Source of the DNA: Pachypanchax playfairii
Lineage: Eukaryota > Chordata > Actinopteri > Cyprinodontiformes > Aplocheilidae
Direction of reading: 5' to 3'
Length of the DNA: 64,000 bases
Assembly: GCA_006937955.1 (NCBI GenBank)
Contig: SSNP01000007.1
Location: 5,201,332 to 5,265,331, forward strand
Each line of letters begins with the position of its first letter. The stretch's first letter is position 1. The notes under the pieces are model-generated. The model had not been told where the DNA came from. It did no database searches and saw only the letters and a program-made list of their open reading frames with translations. A program made the translations under genes and the position numbers. Positions 14,501 through 28,100 of this stretch are shown one piece after another.

Positions 14501-16114
14501 CAGAGGAACGCAGAAGCTGTTTCATGAAAGGTTGCTTCTGTGTTACGTTTTTGCATAAAAAGATTGTGTTTTTCTATCTTTCAAGCATTAAATGAGTTTG
14601 ATTATATAATCTGGAAAGGCTAACCTTAATCTAAATGTATGCACCCTGTGGAATGAGGTCAAATGTAGTAAGTTAAAGTCAATTTATTAAAATAGTTTTA
14701 TTTTTATAATTTATCAGCAGTTTTATTGCACAATCATTTCTCTTTAACCACTGAAGTTCATCTTTTTTCTTCCATGTATTCTAGATTGTACCTAAACGAG
14801 ACCAATCATTTAATTGTTTTTTGATGTTTTTGTCCTTGTAGTCCAAACACACGCTAAGACACGTGTGGCAATATCTTCTGCAGCTAAGATAAAAAATATG
14901 CTGGCAGCATGTAGAAAGGTAATCCAGTTCCTAAAAGGGGAAATTAATGAACAAACCACATGGATCACTTACTTTGTTTACATTGTTTGACTAAAGGGCA
15001 AACAAACGTGTCTACTACTCCCTCCCAAAAGCAAATACCTTCACCAAAATCTCTTGAGTTTTATCACTGGCTACCTCACAACAGAAAAATACTTCTAAAT
15101 AAGTCCAATTTAAATTAGATTTATTCCCAAATATTATCAAACATGCTGTTCCTTTTCAAATATACGCAAATACATACTGTGTGTAATATTTTTGTAAAGA
15201 GTAAATGTTTTCTTCTCTTCCAGAGGGGATATGGAGCTTAATGACAGGCTGGATGGATTGGTAATAACACACTAGTGAGATAATATGACAGTGTCAGGCC
15301 TTAAAAAGCTCCCCAAAAGATCCTACCTTGATCTCTTCTAAGTAGCTGAATCAAGGCTGGGAGGATTTAATTACCAATCTGTCTCTGAGGTAGACACAGA
15401 GGAGCTGACTGGGTATCCCATGAAAGATGGAGAGAAGAAAGATGGGCTCTGGGGGAGGAGTAATGCAAAAATAATGGAAAGGAATGCAGTGAAAACAGCC
15501 TGCCTTTGATGCCCCTACCTTCCTCAGCTTGGATGTCAGAGCAGACAGAGCTCCACCACGACTGTCCAGAATCGTCAAAAATACACACAGGAGCCAACGC
15601 CTGGGCTGGAATTTCAGCAGCAGATGCACACTTCTTTAATCCTTCCAATAAATCTCCTGCTGCTTCCGAATGACCAGCAAGGAAACGTCTTGTTTCTTGT
15701 GGGGTTAGGGATTGTGCGTGGCACTCGTACGCAGACATGCACACACATGCACACAGATCTAACGAGCTGATGTTTCTTTTCTATGTGGGCTCGCTGTGTA
15801 CACGTTCAAGAGCTTCTAAATAGTCTTGCAAAATCAAATTCCTCAAATAGTTCCTTATGACTGAGCCTGTATCATCAAACCTGGCAGTGTTAGGGTCAGC
15901 TGGTTAAGTAACTTGTTTTGTTGTTTTTTCAGTTACTTGTTTTAAGTTTCCACACATTTAGGACAGGAATAACAGAACAGCTAAATACATATTGAACATC
16001 TTGTGTGATTTTTTTTTTAGCAATCTGAGTGATAATACAATGTGATCAAATCTGAAGTAAAACACAGACATTAAAAAATTGCAATGCAAAAGTTTCATTA
16101 CTATGTAGCCAGTG

Positions 16115-16178
<64 letters not shown>

Positions 16179-19100
16179 ATAAGGGTGACGGTAAGTGTTT
16201 GTGCTGTTTTGAGGTCAATAATGACAGACAAATAGCTGCCGGGTTAATAGTAGGTGACAGTCAGGAATGATGAGAGCACAGAGACAACAGCCCTGTACTG
16301 CTTAACACTGCCTTAGAAACCGGAGACGTGCGATGCAGCATTTCTGCAGCGTTCACACAGAGAGGGTCACAATAACAGCATCAAAAAACACGCATCCCTT
16401 TGTATTCGCCCATGTCGGGCCACAGGCTTGTCCTCTAAATTCAACCTTAACACCAGTCCTGTCAACAACGATACATAAGAAATCATGTTTCTCTTAACCG
16501 CAATGTTTAAACTATAACACTTAAAGGGATAAAGCTGCACAAACTATGTCATTTATATAGTAAATGTCGACTGCTTGTTCTCAGTGTGTTCCTGTGATGA
16601 ATATACAACAAATCTCACCTTAGCATTCAAGTTCCAAAAGACCACCTACAAGGTGAAAGCTGGTACTATAAGAAGGTGGATGTTCATTATCAACATTTAA
16701 AGGTTTCTTTGAAATCTTTATTTTAACTATTATAAGTAACAACAAACAGGTCATCTTTAGAGTCAAGGCTCGGCCATCTGTAAAACTGTTTACTGGTTTT
16801 GGTGACTACATCTTTATCCTGTAGATATTGGAGAAGCTGATAAACACCTTAACGGTAGATTCCCCCTTTTTGTCCCAGTTCCTGTTCAGTCATCTGTTTA
16901 AATCCCATCCTATCTGCTCTTCCTCTCTCAGGTTTCCCATCTTCTATGTATTTTGCTTTTGTAATGGATGCTCCTTTCTTGGTTCACAGCCAGTAAAGCC
17001 AGTAAAACGATCACAGTTTTTTTTTTACCAGAGGAGACGTGTCTGAATATAGATGGCTTTAGGCAACGTCTGAGTCAGAGATGGATGGACTGTTGGAATG
17101 CTGCGAGGGGGAACAATGGCACTGTGTTGTTTATCTGATTAAAGACAGTGATCCAACACACTAGCGGGGACACAGCCTTTTGCAGAACGGGGAGGAAATA
17201 CATGGTTTGCACATCCATATATTCAGGAACAACAAGGGTATGAAGGAGGAAAACAAAGAGGACAAGGTGACATTATTTGCCAGAGAAGGCAGCACACCGG
17301 AACATGTCCACACCTCTCTGCCTCTCTCCACCTGTCCTCAGCTATCTGTTGTTTTTCTATCTTCAGGCTTCTCAAACGAACTCCTCCTTGTTCCCCACCC
17401 CCATCCAAGCCCTCATGCCCCCCCCCATCTCCTGCTTTTCTTTCCTTGTTCAAGGCAGTGATCTCATACCCTGGAAGAACAATAACTGGTGAGTTTATTC
17501 CCATGCAACTCCCAATGACCAGTGCCCTCAGGTGTGGAATTCAATCAGTTCACAGAAAACGCAGGTGGATCCACTCATTTACACTTCGGAGGAGAGTAAC
17601 AAAAGCTCAGGATTCTCTGTGAGATAAGACCCCCACCCTAAATAGAAGAATGGCTGTTAGAGGAACCTGGGTGCGGGAGGTCGGAATGAAAAATGTAAAG
17701 ATGATAACGACCAGCACATGGCCCTTCCAGCATGTCACAGTTCATTTCATTGACTTTGATACCTCAGGTAGAGTAGAGGGCAAATTGCTATCAGCCTAAT
17801 AGAAGGTGGGGGGGTGGGGTGGGACAGCTGCATGTTTTCATTTCAGTCCTGCAGCATTTTGTCTATGAATCTTTGGAGTGCCAGGAAATGAACTTGTCCT
17901 CTGGCGTGTCGCTGTCTACATCTCTGGGCAAATTTTTTACAGTCCAATCTCTTTAAGTGCCGTGAGGTCTCCTCTATAATATCACTTGTCATTGGTGTGA
18001 CCACGTGTGACATTTTTTGTTCAAATCAGCATCGTTCACCTCCCCTCTAATGACTGCAGGCAGCTTTGCAAACATGCACGTTTACAGAAGGAGGCCATTG
18101 AAGCAACGTGAGAGTCTGAATAAACAAACAGAGTCTTACTATGGACGCTCTTATTCCCCTGACGCGACTCATTAAAAGAACAGGAAACCTCCTTGAACAA
18201 GAGCTGCGCTCGTTTGTCAAAGAGGAGAAGAATGTTTTCCTTTAGTTGTCTCCTACATAAAGCCCAGTTGTTTTATGCTTCCTCGCACCACCTCCCACAC
18301 CTTTATACCCAGCTGAAGCATATTCAGCATATATTTCCATGATAGTGGGGGATGTTTTATTCAGTGAGCTCTGGTTGATCTAGGCTGAAATGAACCTCTG
18401 GTCTCATATAAACATATGAATCACAATACGCTCACACAGCCCTGCCTTCTCCAGTATTGATTCAGGATGAGTAAAGAGGAAAGGAGTATCCATGAATCAC
18501 ACCTCCATGGGGAGATCTGCAACAAAGTGCTGCATGGATGAAAGGGAGAACTAGGGTTCTGAAAGCTACCTAAAGTAGCGTGGTAATGAGAGGACATCAA
18601 ACGCAGAACATGCTGCAGGATGCTTGTATAACGTGACAGCTGGATTACATCAGAGCTTCACCTCATGTGAAGTCAAACACCTCTCATGCAAATATTCTGA
18701 CCCCAGTTTCCTCAGTTCATGTTGATATTTGAGGACAGTGAAGGTGTGTTCACCTTCAGCACAATATGCAGCAAGCAGGCCGGTAATGATAAAAACTAAG
18801 TCTCTGAATTTTGCAACATTTTCAGCTAAAAGGTCAGAAGCTGTAAAATTACTAGTCCTGCTGTGACAATTGCTGTAAAGTACTTTTTTTCTGTATTTTT
18901 GAAAGGAAAAAGCCAGAGCTACTGTACATCTTCCTGTTTTAGAACACACATAATGAAATGTAAATCATTATTTGAGATGACAGTATGAAAGACGTTGTGG
19001 TACATCAGGTCGGTGGACTGGTGTACAGTTCTGGCCCTCGAGGGTCTCGATCCTGCGCCAACACACTCAATTTGAATCAGTGGGTTACTTAACAAGCTTC

Positions 19101-22100
19101 TGCAGAACTTCATGATATGATTAAGAGACTGATTTAATCTTTGAATCAGGTGTTGGAGAAGGGAAAGAACTAAAACATGCATAGTGGACCATGCTGGGCT
19201 AGAGGTTGCAGTAAAAAGATGCATAAATGAAGGATTTGGGATCCATACCTAAATAAAATAAAAACAAACCATGTGTAAATACACATACCGGTAGTTTAAA
19301 TGATCAAATCACTAGAGGATTAAAAACGTACTTAACCCCAGAGAATATTTCATCATATTTAACTTAATGCATATTTGCTCTTTGGTAGAATTAAATAAAA
19401 GTCTGTAATTAGTTTGTATATAGTAAAAATGGAAGCTGAACAACAAGCCAGACTTTGATAATTAGAAAAAAAACTTCACATAACAGAATTAAATAAGTTA
19501 AAAAGGTAAAATGAGATTCGGTGTATTTAATTAAACAAACTGCAGTGAAAACAAACATTAGCCATGTTTTCCATCTGTTTTCTACTTTAGATTAAATCTA
19601 ATTTCTGTTGCAGCTGCAGAGAGATACAAACAGAGAAAATGACTTACTGCAGATTGTTTGTTTTCAGTCCAAATAAAGAAAAAAAAACATTTTTAGTGAG
19701 CTGCTTTTTGTCTCTTGTTTAATGAAATTGTTTGTTTTATGTTTTCCAAACAGAGAATTATCATCATATCATTACTTAGTTAATAAACCATGTATGAAAA
19801 ACTATGAAACACATTTTAAAAATTTTTTCTACACAGTCTCAGAGGGGTGATGCTCAATCCTGATATTTAAAGGTCTCTATCCTGCTTGTTTTAGATGGTT
19901 CTCTGCTCCAACACACCTGATTTAAATCAAAGGCTAATTAACAGACATCTGTAGAAGCTGAGGACATGATGGCGGGTGATTCAACCATTGAATCAGACAT
20001 GTTGGAGCAGGGAAACAACTGAAACATCAGAAGAACAGAATTAAACACCACATCCTCAGGAGCTCCAGATTCATGAGTATGAGAAAGAATTGTCCCATCT
20101 TTTATGTCCTTTAATGTCCCATAAGGAGCCCAGCAGTAATCATTTAGTCTCATTTCATTATTGTTGTTCCCTCTTTCCCCCTTCAAGTAAAGATGTACAT
20201 TACACTCTGCACCCAAACACCACTTGTCCATTAGTTAAATGTCAGATGGTAATTACCTCTCCAAGAGAACTGCATAAAGAACAGCTCTTGACTAAACATT
20301 TACTACTTAATAAAATATAGTGTGCAAATGCCCAGATTAATGAACTTCTAACACAAAAAATAGATTATTTTCTGGTAACGATTCAAAATCAAAAGTCAGA
20401 ACACAAACGACCCTGTAGTAGTCTGAGAGCATGCGTGTGAGTTCAGCAGAGGAAGCTCAGAAACACACTGTGCTTTCTTTACATAATCTCTTTTTGTTTG
20501 TCAGATGATTCATGAAGTCTGCCCCCCTCACACACCGTGCATGCCCTCCACCACCTGCTCGCTCACATTCACTCCCACAAACATCGACAATGCTACTTGG
20601 TGACTTAATGTGTCTGAAGATCCGAGGGGAAGGGTTGAAAACAGAGGCGACGGTTTTCTGAGAGCAGAGAGGAAACAAGAGTTCAATGCAGTGGATTAGG
20701 TGCTGCTTGCTTTTGCAGCTTGAGCTTGATTGATATTATGATTTATTTTGTAATGAGCAGCGTTGCCCTCCCCTCCGCCATACAAAGCCCTGATTGAATC
20801 TGGCATTCCATTAGCATGTTAAAGAGGCCCAGCTTCATCTGTGAGCCGCTGACTGACAGTGGATATCATCTCTCTAATTGCTCCATATTCTGGACCACGA
20901 GCTCGCCAGAAATACACAAGAGAAGGGGGGAGCTGCATAGAGTTATATCTTTGTATATCTGTGTATCTCAATTTAATGTGATCGGGACCCCATGTAGAGA
21001 GCTGGGAATATATTCTGTTTGAATAATCTTTCTTCAAAGCGCACAGTAGAAACAGCAGCCGTGTTTTATAACAGAAGCCCTGCACGTGTACAAACGTTAC
21101 ACGAGCTGCACAGATTTGATGTTTTTTTGTAGCAACACATGAGATCCAGGAGTTGCTGCATCATATTCCGTGAGACATGTATTTAGGTGACAGTTACTCA
21201 AGTCTCACCCTGAGTGTCCTTTACTGTTCACTCACTCACCACAATTTTTTCACATCAGCTTCCTCGTCTCCTGCATCACTGAGCACCTCCCTCCTCCTCA
21301 CACAGTCAGGCTCTCTATCTCTCTCCTCACTCGTCTCTTGCTCTGCAGTAAATGGGACTTTAACAAACAGTGTTGGAGGACAGCTGCAGAGAAGATGGTT
21401 GTCCTAACTCCACATGCAGCACATCCGAAATTAACTCCCCCCCGTCTCTCTTTCTCTCTTCTCCTTGCTCTGCTCTGACAGTGAGACATGCATGCAGTTC
21501 TAAACCATCAGCAGTCCCACTGTTGTGATAGAGTGTGTGACATCAGCACAAGTAGTGACATTGTATTTTTGGTCCTCAGGAATTCAGGTGACAGAACGTG
21601 CACGTGTCTAAATTTTGAACAACACTTTTAAGTAAATAACTTTATACACTGTATTCTTTGCATGACTTTTGTTTGACTTACTGACAGTGTGTGGCACTGT
21701 TGCATGAACAACCACAGCTCCAAGTTACATTTTTTATTTGTTTAACATATTTATAACTTGTTTTATTTGAATGCAGCTTTAACACAAGTCAGTTGGATGT
21801 GTAAGAAATGGGCCTTTCACATCTGCAATTCAATGCACAAAGCGCATTATGTCACAAAGTCAGTTTTCAACAGGCTGTATAGATTTACTGGTTACATAAT
21901 TAATGTGGCAGGTTAATGCTTCAAGGTTTTACTGCCAAACATGAGAGCTTAATCCACCGTTTCAGGCTGTGATCTGAGCTTCAATTATGCAAACAAAAAC
22001 CGGAAGTGTGTTCAGAAGAGCAACGTTTTAACAGTCATTTATACATGTCGGAGTTTCTTTCATTGTATTGTGTATTTTTGTTGATGTAAATTGAATTTAT

Positions 22101-25100
22101 TACGTTTTATTTTTTGTTTCCATGCTTTGAAAGGACATTTGTTATAGATTGACACTATATAAAGAAAATTAAATTGAATATTTTTTCCCACATCCTGTTT
22201 TTTTTTTATATGAATTTTAACTTTTTTGTGGCAGAAGCTGTTCTTCATTTTGTTAAATTAATTCCTGTTGATTGTTGTTCGTAGCAAGAGCATAATGTAT
22301 AACTGCATCAAATAAAGTCATACTTTCAATAGCAGTTTAAATATACAGTGCAGACCAAAGGTTTGGACACACCTTCTCATTCAAAGAGAATGAGAAGGTG
22401 TGTCCAAACTTTTGGTCTTTACTGTATGTAATTGTCATCTTTGCTTAACTTTAGGAGACAGAAGAATTCCTATGAAATTCATTGTGATTATGAAAATAAT
22501 CGCAATTTCAAGAATGTCCAGGTACAGTTTACAGGTTACATACCACTCTGACAGCTGAGGGTGGGTGTCGGGTTTAACAATGCTTCCCTTAAAAATCAGT
22601 AAATGCTATTGGGGGGGCATTGGCTGTATCTAAACGAGTAAATATTTCTTTATTGAAAGAGGGGCAAAGGATGAAACTTCCTCTCTGTTTCCACATAACT
22701 GTCATCAACTGTGACAAAAAGTCAAATGTGGCAAATTGTGCTTTTTTTTTTCTAATTGCAGCACATGCAAAACACCTTAACATAATGTACCCACTCGTGC
22801 TGAGAGTGGGGGACTTACAAGGCTGCAGCTGTTGCTGCTTTATAGAAGAAGATTTAAAATTTAAAAATACACAGCGCAAACAGAATAATTAGTTAGTGTG
22901 TTCTTTAGTTCCTAAAAATGCTTCAGTAATGTATAGTAACTGCCACCATGATCATATTTCCTTTTAAAAAATAATGATATTCTACCTGCATTCTGAGCTG
23001 CAGGTCTGTGCAGCCCAGATCACTCTAATACTGCTCTAATTGCTCTAATCATCTAATTGTGTCAACTTCCCTCCTTCTTGAAAGGCTCTGCCATCATCCT
23101 GATCTCCTCTGATTGAACCTTCTCTGACCCAGCAGCCAAACCCCCTGAAGTTTGCAGACAACATAAAGGTTGTCCAAGATGATGACGAGTCCACATGCCG
23201 AAGGGAGGCTGAATGGCAGCTGCTTTGGTGCAGACAGAACAACATGAAGCTGAATAAGCTCAAGTCTGTTGAGATGATAATGGATTTTAAGAGACATGTC
23301 TCAACAACAGTTGCAACTTCCTGGGTCCTTTTGCAAGACTTGAAGTGGAAGAGCAACATTGCCTCTATCCTAAAAAAGGCCAACAGGGGATGTTCTTCTG
23401 AAGAAGAACTCTGGTCTGTAAAGGATGGTGAGGACATCTGAAGGAATCATTGGTGGCCTCCTTCCCTACATCCAGGAACTGTACACCACAAGAATAAGCA
23501 AACAGGCAGTAAATCCCAGCTGATCCCTCACATCCTCAACAATCTCTTTCAGAGCTCCTCACCTCTGGTAGAAGGTACAGAAGTCTGAAGACGGTGACTG
23601 CTCACCACAAAAACAGTTTATTTCTGCATGCTATCACCCTTCTGATCTACTGACCTTTAACTGTTATTACATTTTTCTCCTGTTTGCTTTGTTTACTTCC
23701 TGTATTTTATGCAGAGTCAATAAATAATTGTTCTGCATGAGAAGCATCATCAGCTGGAGCCACATTGCGTGTGTGTGTTACACACTTGACCAATAAATTT
23801 GATTCTGATTCTGAAGAAGTAGCATTTGTCAGTACTTGTCCTCTAGTACATCAGTCATAGCTTGTAGCCCTTTCCGGTTAATTAGCTTCCCTTCTCACTT
23901 GGATGCACCTTGCACATATATGTAAATAAATAGGGTCTGTACTCATGATAGTTTCTTCTCTTCAAGCATTTCCTGTTCCACAAATATACAATAAAATCTC
24001 TAACAGTCACTACAGAGTCACATATTACTGCTGACTGCTATCAAGCTGGTACTGTAAAGAGCAGTATTTATTGTTCATGCCTGTGATTCAGAAACAGGAG
24101 TTTCAGAACCAATTTACAATTAGCTGATTTTTACAAACATTTTACCAATACAAGAAAGTTTGTACATCTGCATATACCAACTCCCAGGGAGTTTTTAGAC
24201 TGTAATGATCTGCTTTGGTCTCCTGTGTGCTGCCCTAAGATTAGCATCATGGAGCATGTTGACACACACTGTTAGTCAGATTGATGAGTTTGTTTGAGCA
24301 CTGCACTGCCACACAGCTTCATACAGCGACTGACTACATTAGCTACTTGTTACTAATCTGAGAGTTAACGGCTTTTTAAAATTTTATTCTGTTATTTCTA
24401 TACAAAATGTTTTATTCAAGTGCTTTATAGGTTTGATCACAAGTGTTCAGATCTATCACTGTTACTTTCCCTTACATAGACACTTTATTTAAATCAATGT
24501 AGCCAGGTCTAAAGCGGTAGTTTATCACCCCCAATTATCATCTACGTAGTACGCCCCCTCTTCACTGTCTTGAACCATGCAAATGGGAAAAAGTCAGAGT
24601 CAATGGATATTTATGTCACCTTTAAAGCCAGTGCTTTCATACTGTACAGACATGTGGTAATATGAAGGCAAAACCCTGAGCATGCCGGTGAACTGGGTGT
24701 TAAAATAAAGTTAATAACCCTTTAAGGCCTGATGCATAAGATATTCAGAAAATTATATTTTATTTAACTGTTTGTTGGCTAATACAAACACATTATTATG
24801 TTCTGCATTACATAATTATATCATGATAATAAAAATTAATTGGCCCCTTGCCACCTATAGTTCTTAGATCCTCCACCAGATGGCAGAAGACATGTGGGAT
24901 TTGATGCAACATGTTTTTTTCAGGAAAGTACCAGTCCTGTTAAAGAGATAGAGCTCATAGAAACTATGTACCTTCAGAGGCAAATAAAAAGTTTGGAGGT
25001 GATGATGGAAGACCACCATCAGATGAGGACATCCAGGAACCATCTTGCATGTTTCCTGTCTAGTCCAGAACTCGTTCCGGTTCTCAAACATCTATATTGC

Positions 25101-28100
25101 ATACATCTTTGTTTGTGCTGTACCAATTTAAGAGGAAGTGTGAAATGGTTTAGTCTAATTGTTTATGATGGATGGCACAGCCTTTTCTTCCATCCTGACA
25201 ATCATAACCCTCTTATCAATCACTGATCATTCTGATGAGTTGAATAATGTGAAAAATGATGTTTGTTACTGCGTCTTTTTATAAATACAGAACCATCAGG
25301 TTCATAGCTGCTCATCTGAAATCATCTGCTCTAATTATCTGCACAAAAGCAACTGCAGCATTGCAGAAACTCTATTGCAATAATCCACAGTACCTTGCAC
25401 ACTTGTATCACTGGTGATGTGCTAGCTGAAGCTACAGGCGCAGACAGATGTGATGCTACAGTGATGACGATAGTAAACTATGATGTAGCCTTTCCTGTTT
25501 GTGCCTTGCATGCTACACCCCCCCATACAGTCTCATTCCTCCTCATGCTGCTCTCAACCTCCGACTGCGGCAGAGCGGGGCGGTGAGACGGAAAATACAG
25601 TGATTGTTTTTTGATGAAAATAGAAAGGCAGTCTTTAAAAAAGAGGAGGAGCAAGAGAGAGAGGGGACTCTGAAGATGAGAGAGCAAGGGAAGACAGGAG
25701 TGACTGTGTGGCTATGCAGACACGAGGGAGGTTAAAGAGAAAGCTCCCGATTAACTGTGTGTGAGAGAAAGTGCAAAAGGTTGAAAGAGAAAAAAGAAGT
25801 GGGAGGAGGAGGAGAATGCTTGATTCTATCATAAAGAGTCTCACCTTGTTCTGCACCATGCACACACAGCACCCCAGCTGTCATGCAGCCTTTCCTTCTT
25901 TCTCCATCAACGCCGCTGGGATCATGCATCATTCATGAGGAAAGACTTTACCTATTTGCCTGCGTCATCTCCTCATGCAACTGTCAATAAGTTTTTTGGC
26001 TGTGTCTTTGGCTTGACTCTGGCAGCAGCTTGTGCATAGCCCAACTGATAGGAGAAACCATCACACCACAGAAAAACATCCTTCATGTTTAGATATTTCT
26101 GAAATACAAATATGTCCCATTTATTCTTTAAATGCACGCGTTACTCTTTGATATCAACATGTCTGCCATAAGTGACCAACCACATGTAATGTAAATATGT
26201 ATTTATGTAGGAAGTGTCATGCGCTGCCCCCAGAAGTCTTTATGTTCAGTCTCTCTGAGATCATGCTGCATCGCAGCCAGCTGTGCGGCTGCCTGCTGTG
26301 AAGGTCACCCTCCCTGCAGCTATGGATTACACAGACGTGCAGAGTAAGGCAGAATGTGATACGTCTCTGAGGGGAGTTCTGAAGCTTTAGGCCTGACAGA
26401 CAAGAACGAGCCCTCTGGAAGTTCTGGAACAAATTCTTATCTGGTGATAACATGAATCCCTTTCATCAAGTCTTAAAGAAGAGACATGATCATACCAAGT
26501 TAATGTGACACAAGTGCAAGACACAGAAATGTCTCAAGTAACATTTATGCCTTTCAAGATTATATGGAAATTAGCGTAACGTCATATTTGACTTTACAAA
26601 TACAAAGTAAAAAAAAACAAACTTTTCATGCTTTTTTTTTATAATCATAGATTTTGTTATGTGTTATTTTTGTGTCTGCAATGAATGCAAATAAATCAGA
26701 TACATAAAAGACTAATAATGAAGAAAACAAGCACTGCAATGTTGACATTTATTTAATCCTCCTCATTTAGTGTTTATCTGTGCAGATTTTTAGCAAACTA
26801 ATTACACAATCTGCTTAAAGGCAAAACAAAAACTGTTAAACTGTTCACAGTTACAAACTGTGTTAGGTTATGGAACAAATATCATAAAATCATCAGGGTC
26901 AAACACTGAGGATTTTCAAGGTCCAAAGCTACAAGATTCTTAACACCAAAATTCAGTCTGAGTCCTCGAGACAACCCCAAGAGGCCTGTTGAAGGACCTA
27001 AGGCTACTGGAGGGCTCACAACTCTACAGCTGTACTCAGCAGTACAACAAGAAGCTTTTAAAATATATATTTTGCACAAACTGAGAGCTTGACACTTTTT
27101 ATAAGACAATTTTGAATATCAATAGCTGCAATAATAACATTGTGAAAGAGTCCAGGCATGGATGACCTTCAAACTTCCTGCTTCAGGAATCAAAAAAATC
27201 AAACTTAAAGAGACCATTTCATACAAATTTCAGGACTTTGAGGTTATTTCTTAAGTATTTACCTGTAATATGAAACATTTTATAAATAAAAAAACGTTAG
27301 GAAACACTGATTAACAGACCTTTCAATCTCTCTGCGTCAAAATTCAGCTGGTTCCATCAGGCTTCGTCAGCAGCACGTTCATATTTATTATTCGAATTTG
27401 CTGGACTCAGATTGGCTAACAAACTAACCAACTAGCCAAGTTGTTGACCTGTTTTCACACCAACTATGAAGGTAAGAACACCTGTAGAGCTAAAATATTC
27501 AACAGAAACCTCAGAAAAAACTTTTTTAATGAAAGGGCCTCTTTAAAAACAGCTCATAAACAGAATAAAGGTCTGCTGTAAAATAATCTGGATAAACACA
27601 ACAATATGATACTAGTTTTAAGACATAAGGGTATAAGTTTCTATTTGAAAGTGGTGAAGTATTACCTCAACAATATGATAATATGACCTCACTGCACATA
27701 CACATTTTACTTAATATGAAAACATATATTATAACAATATTGTACGTTTTTTATTTTATTTTATTTTATTTTATTTTATTTTATTTTATTTTATTTTATT
27801 TTATTTTATTTTATTTTATTTTATTTTATTTTATTTTATTTTATTTTATTTTATTTTATTTTATTTTAATGGGATACTATAATGGAAATGAGCCCTCAAA
27901 CTTGAAGGATGTCCCATATACTGTTGTTATAAAGTATTTTAAGAAGACATTATACGCTTGTTTGTTTGTTTGTTTGTTTGTTTGTTTGTTTGTGTGATTG
28001 AGAATAAAAATCTGAGCATAAAAACTTTCTTGTAATTTTACCTAATGCTGTAACTTTATTCAGATCAGCTTTAAATGAATGAAAATTTGTTGTATTCTTG

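Noticed and set aside
26880..27110. 75-codon minus-strand frame
   Set aside because: A retroelement origin was considered, but no motif could be assigned; left unannotated.
27683..27997. 104-codon frame with repeated Phe-Ile-Leu-Phe-Tyr
   Set aside because: Direct translation of the TTTTA and TTTG microsatellites.
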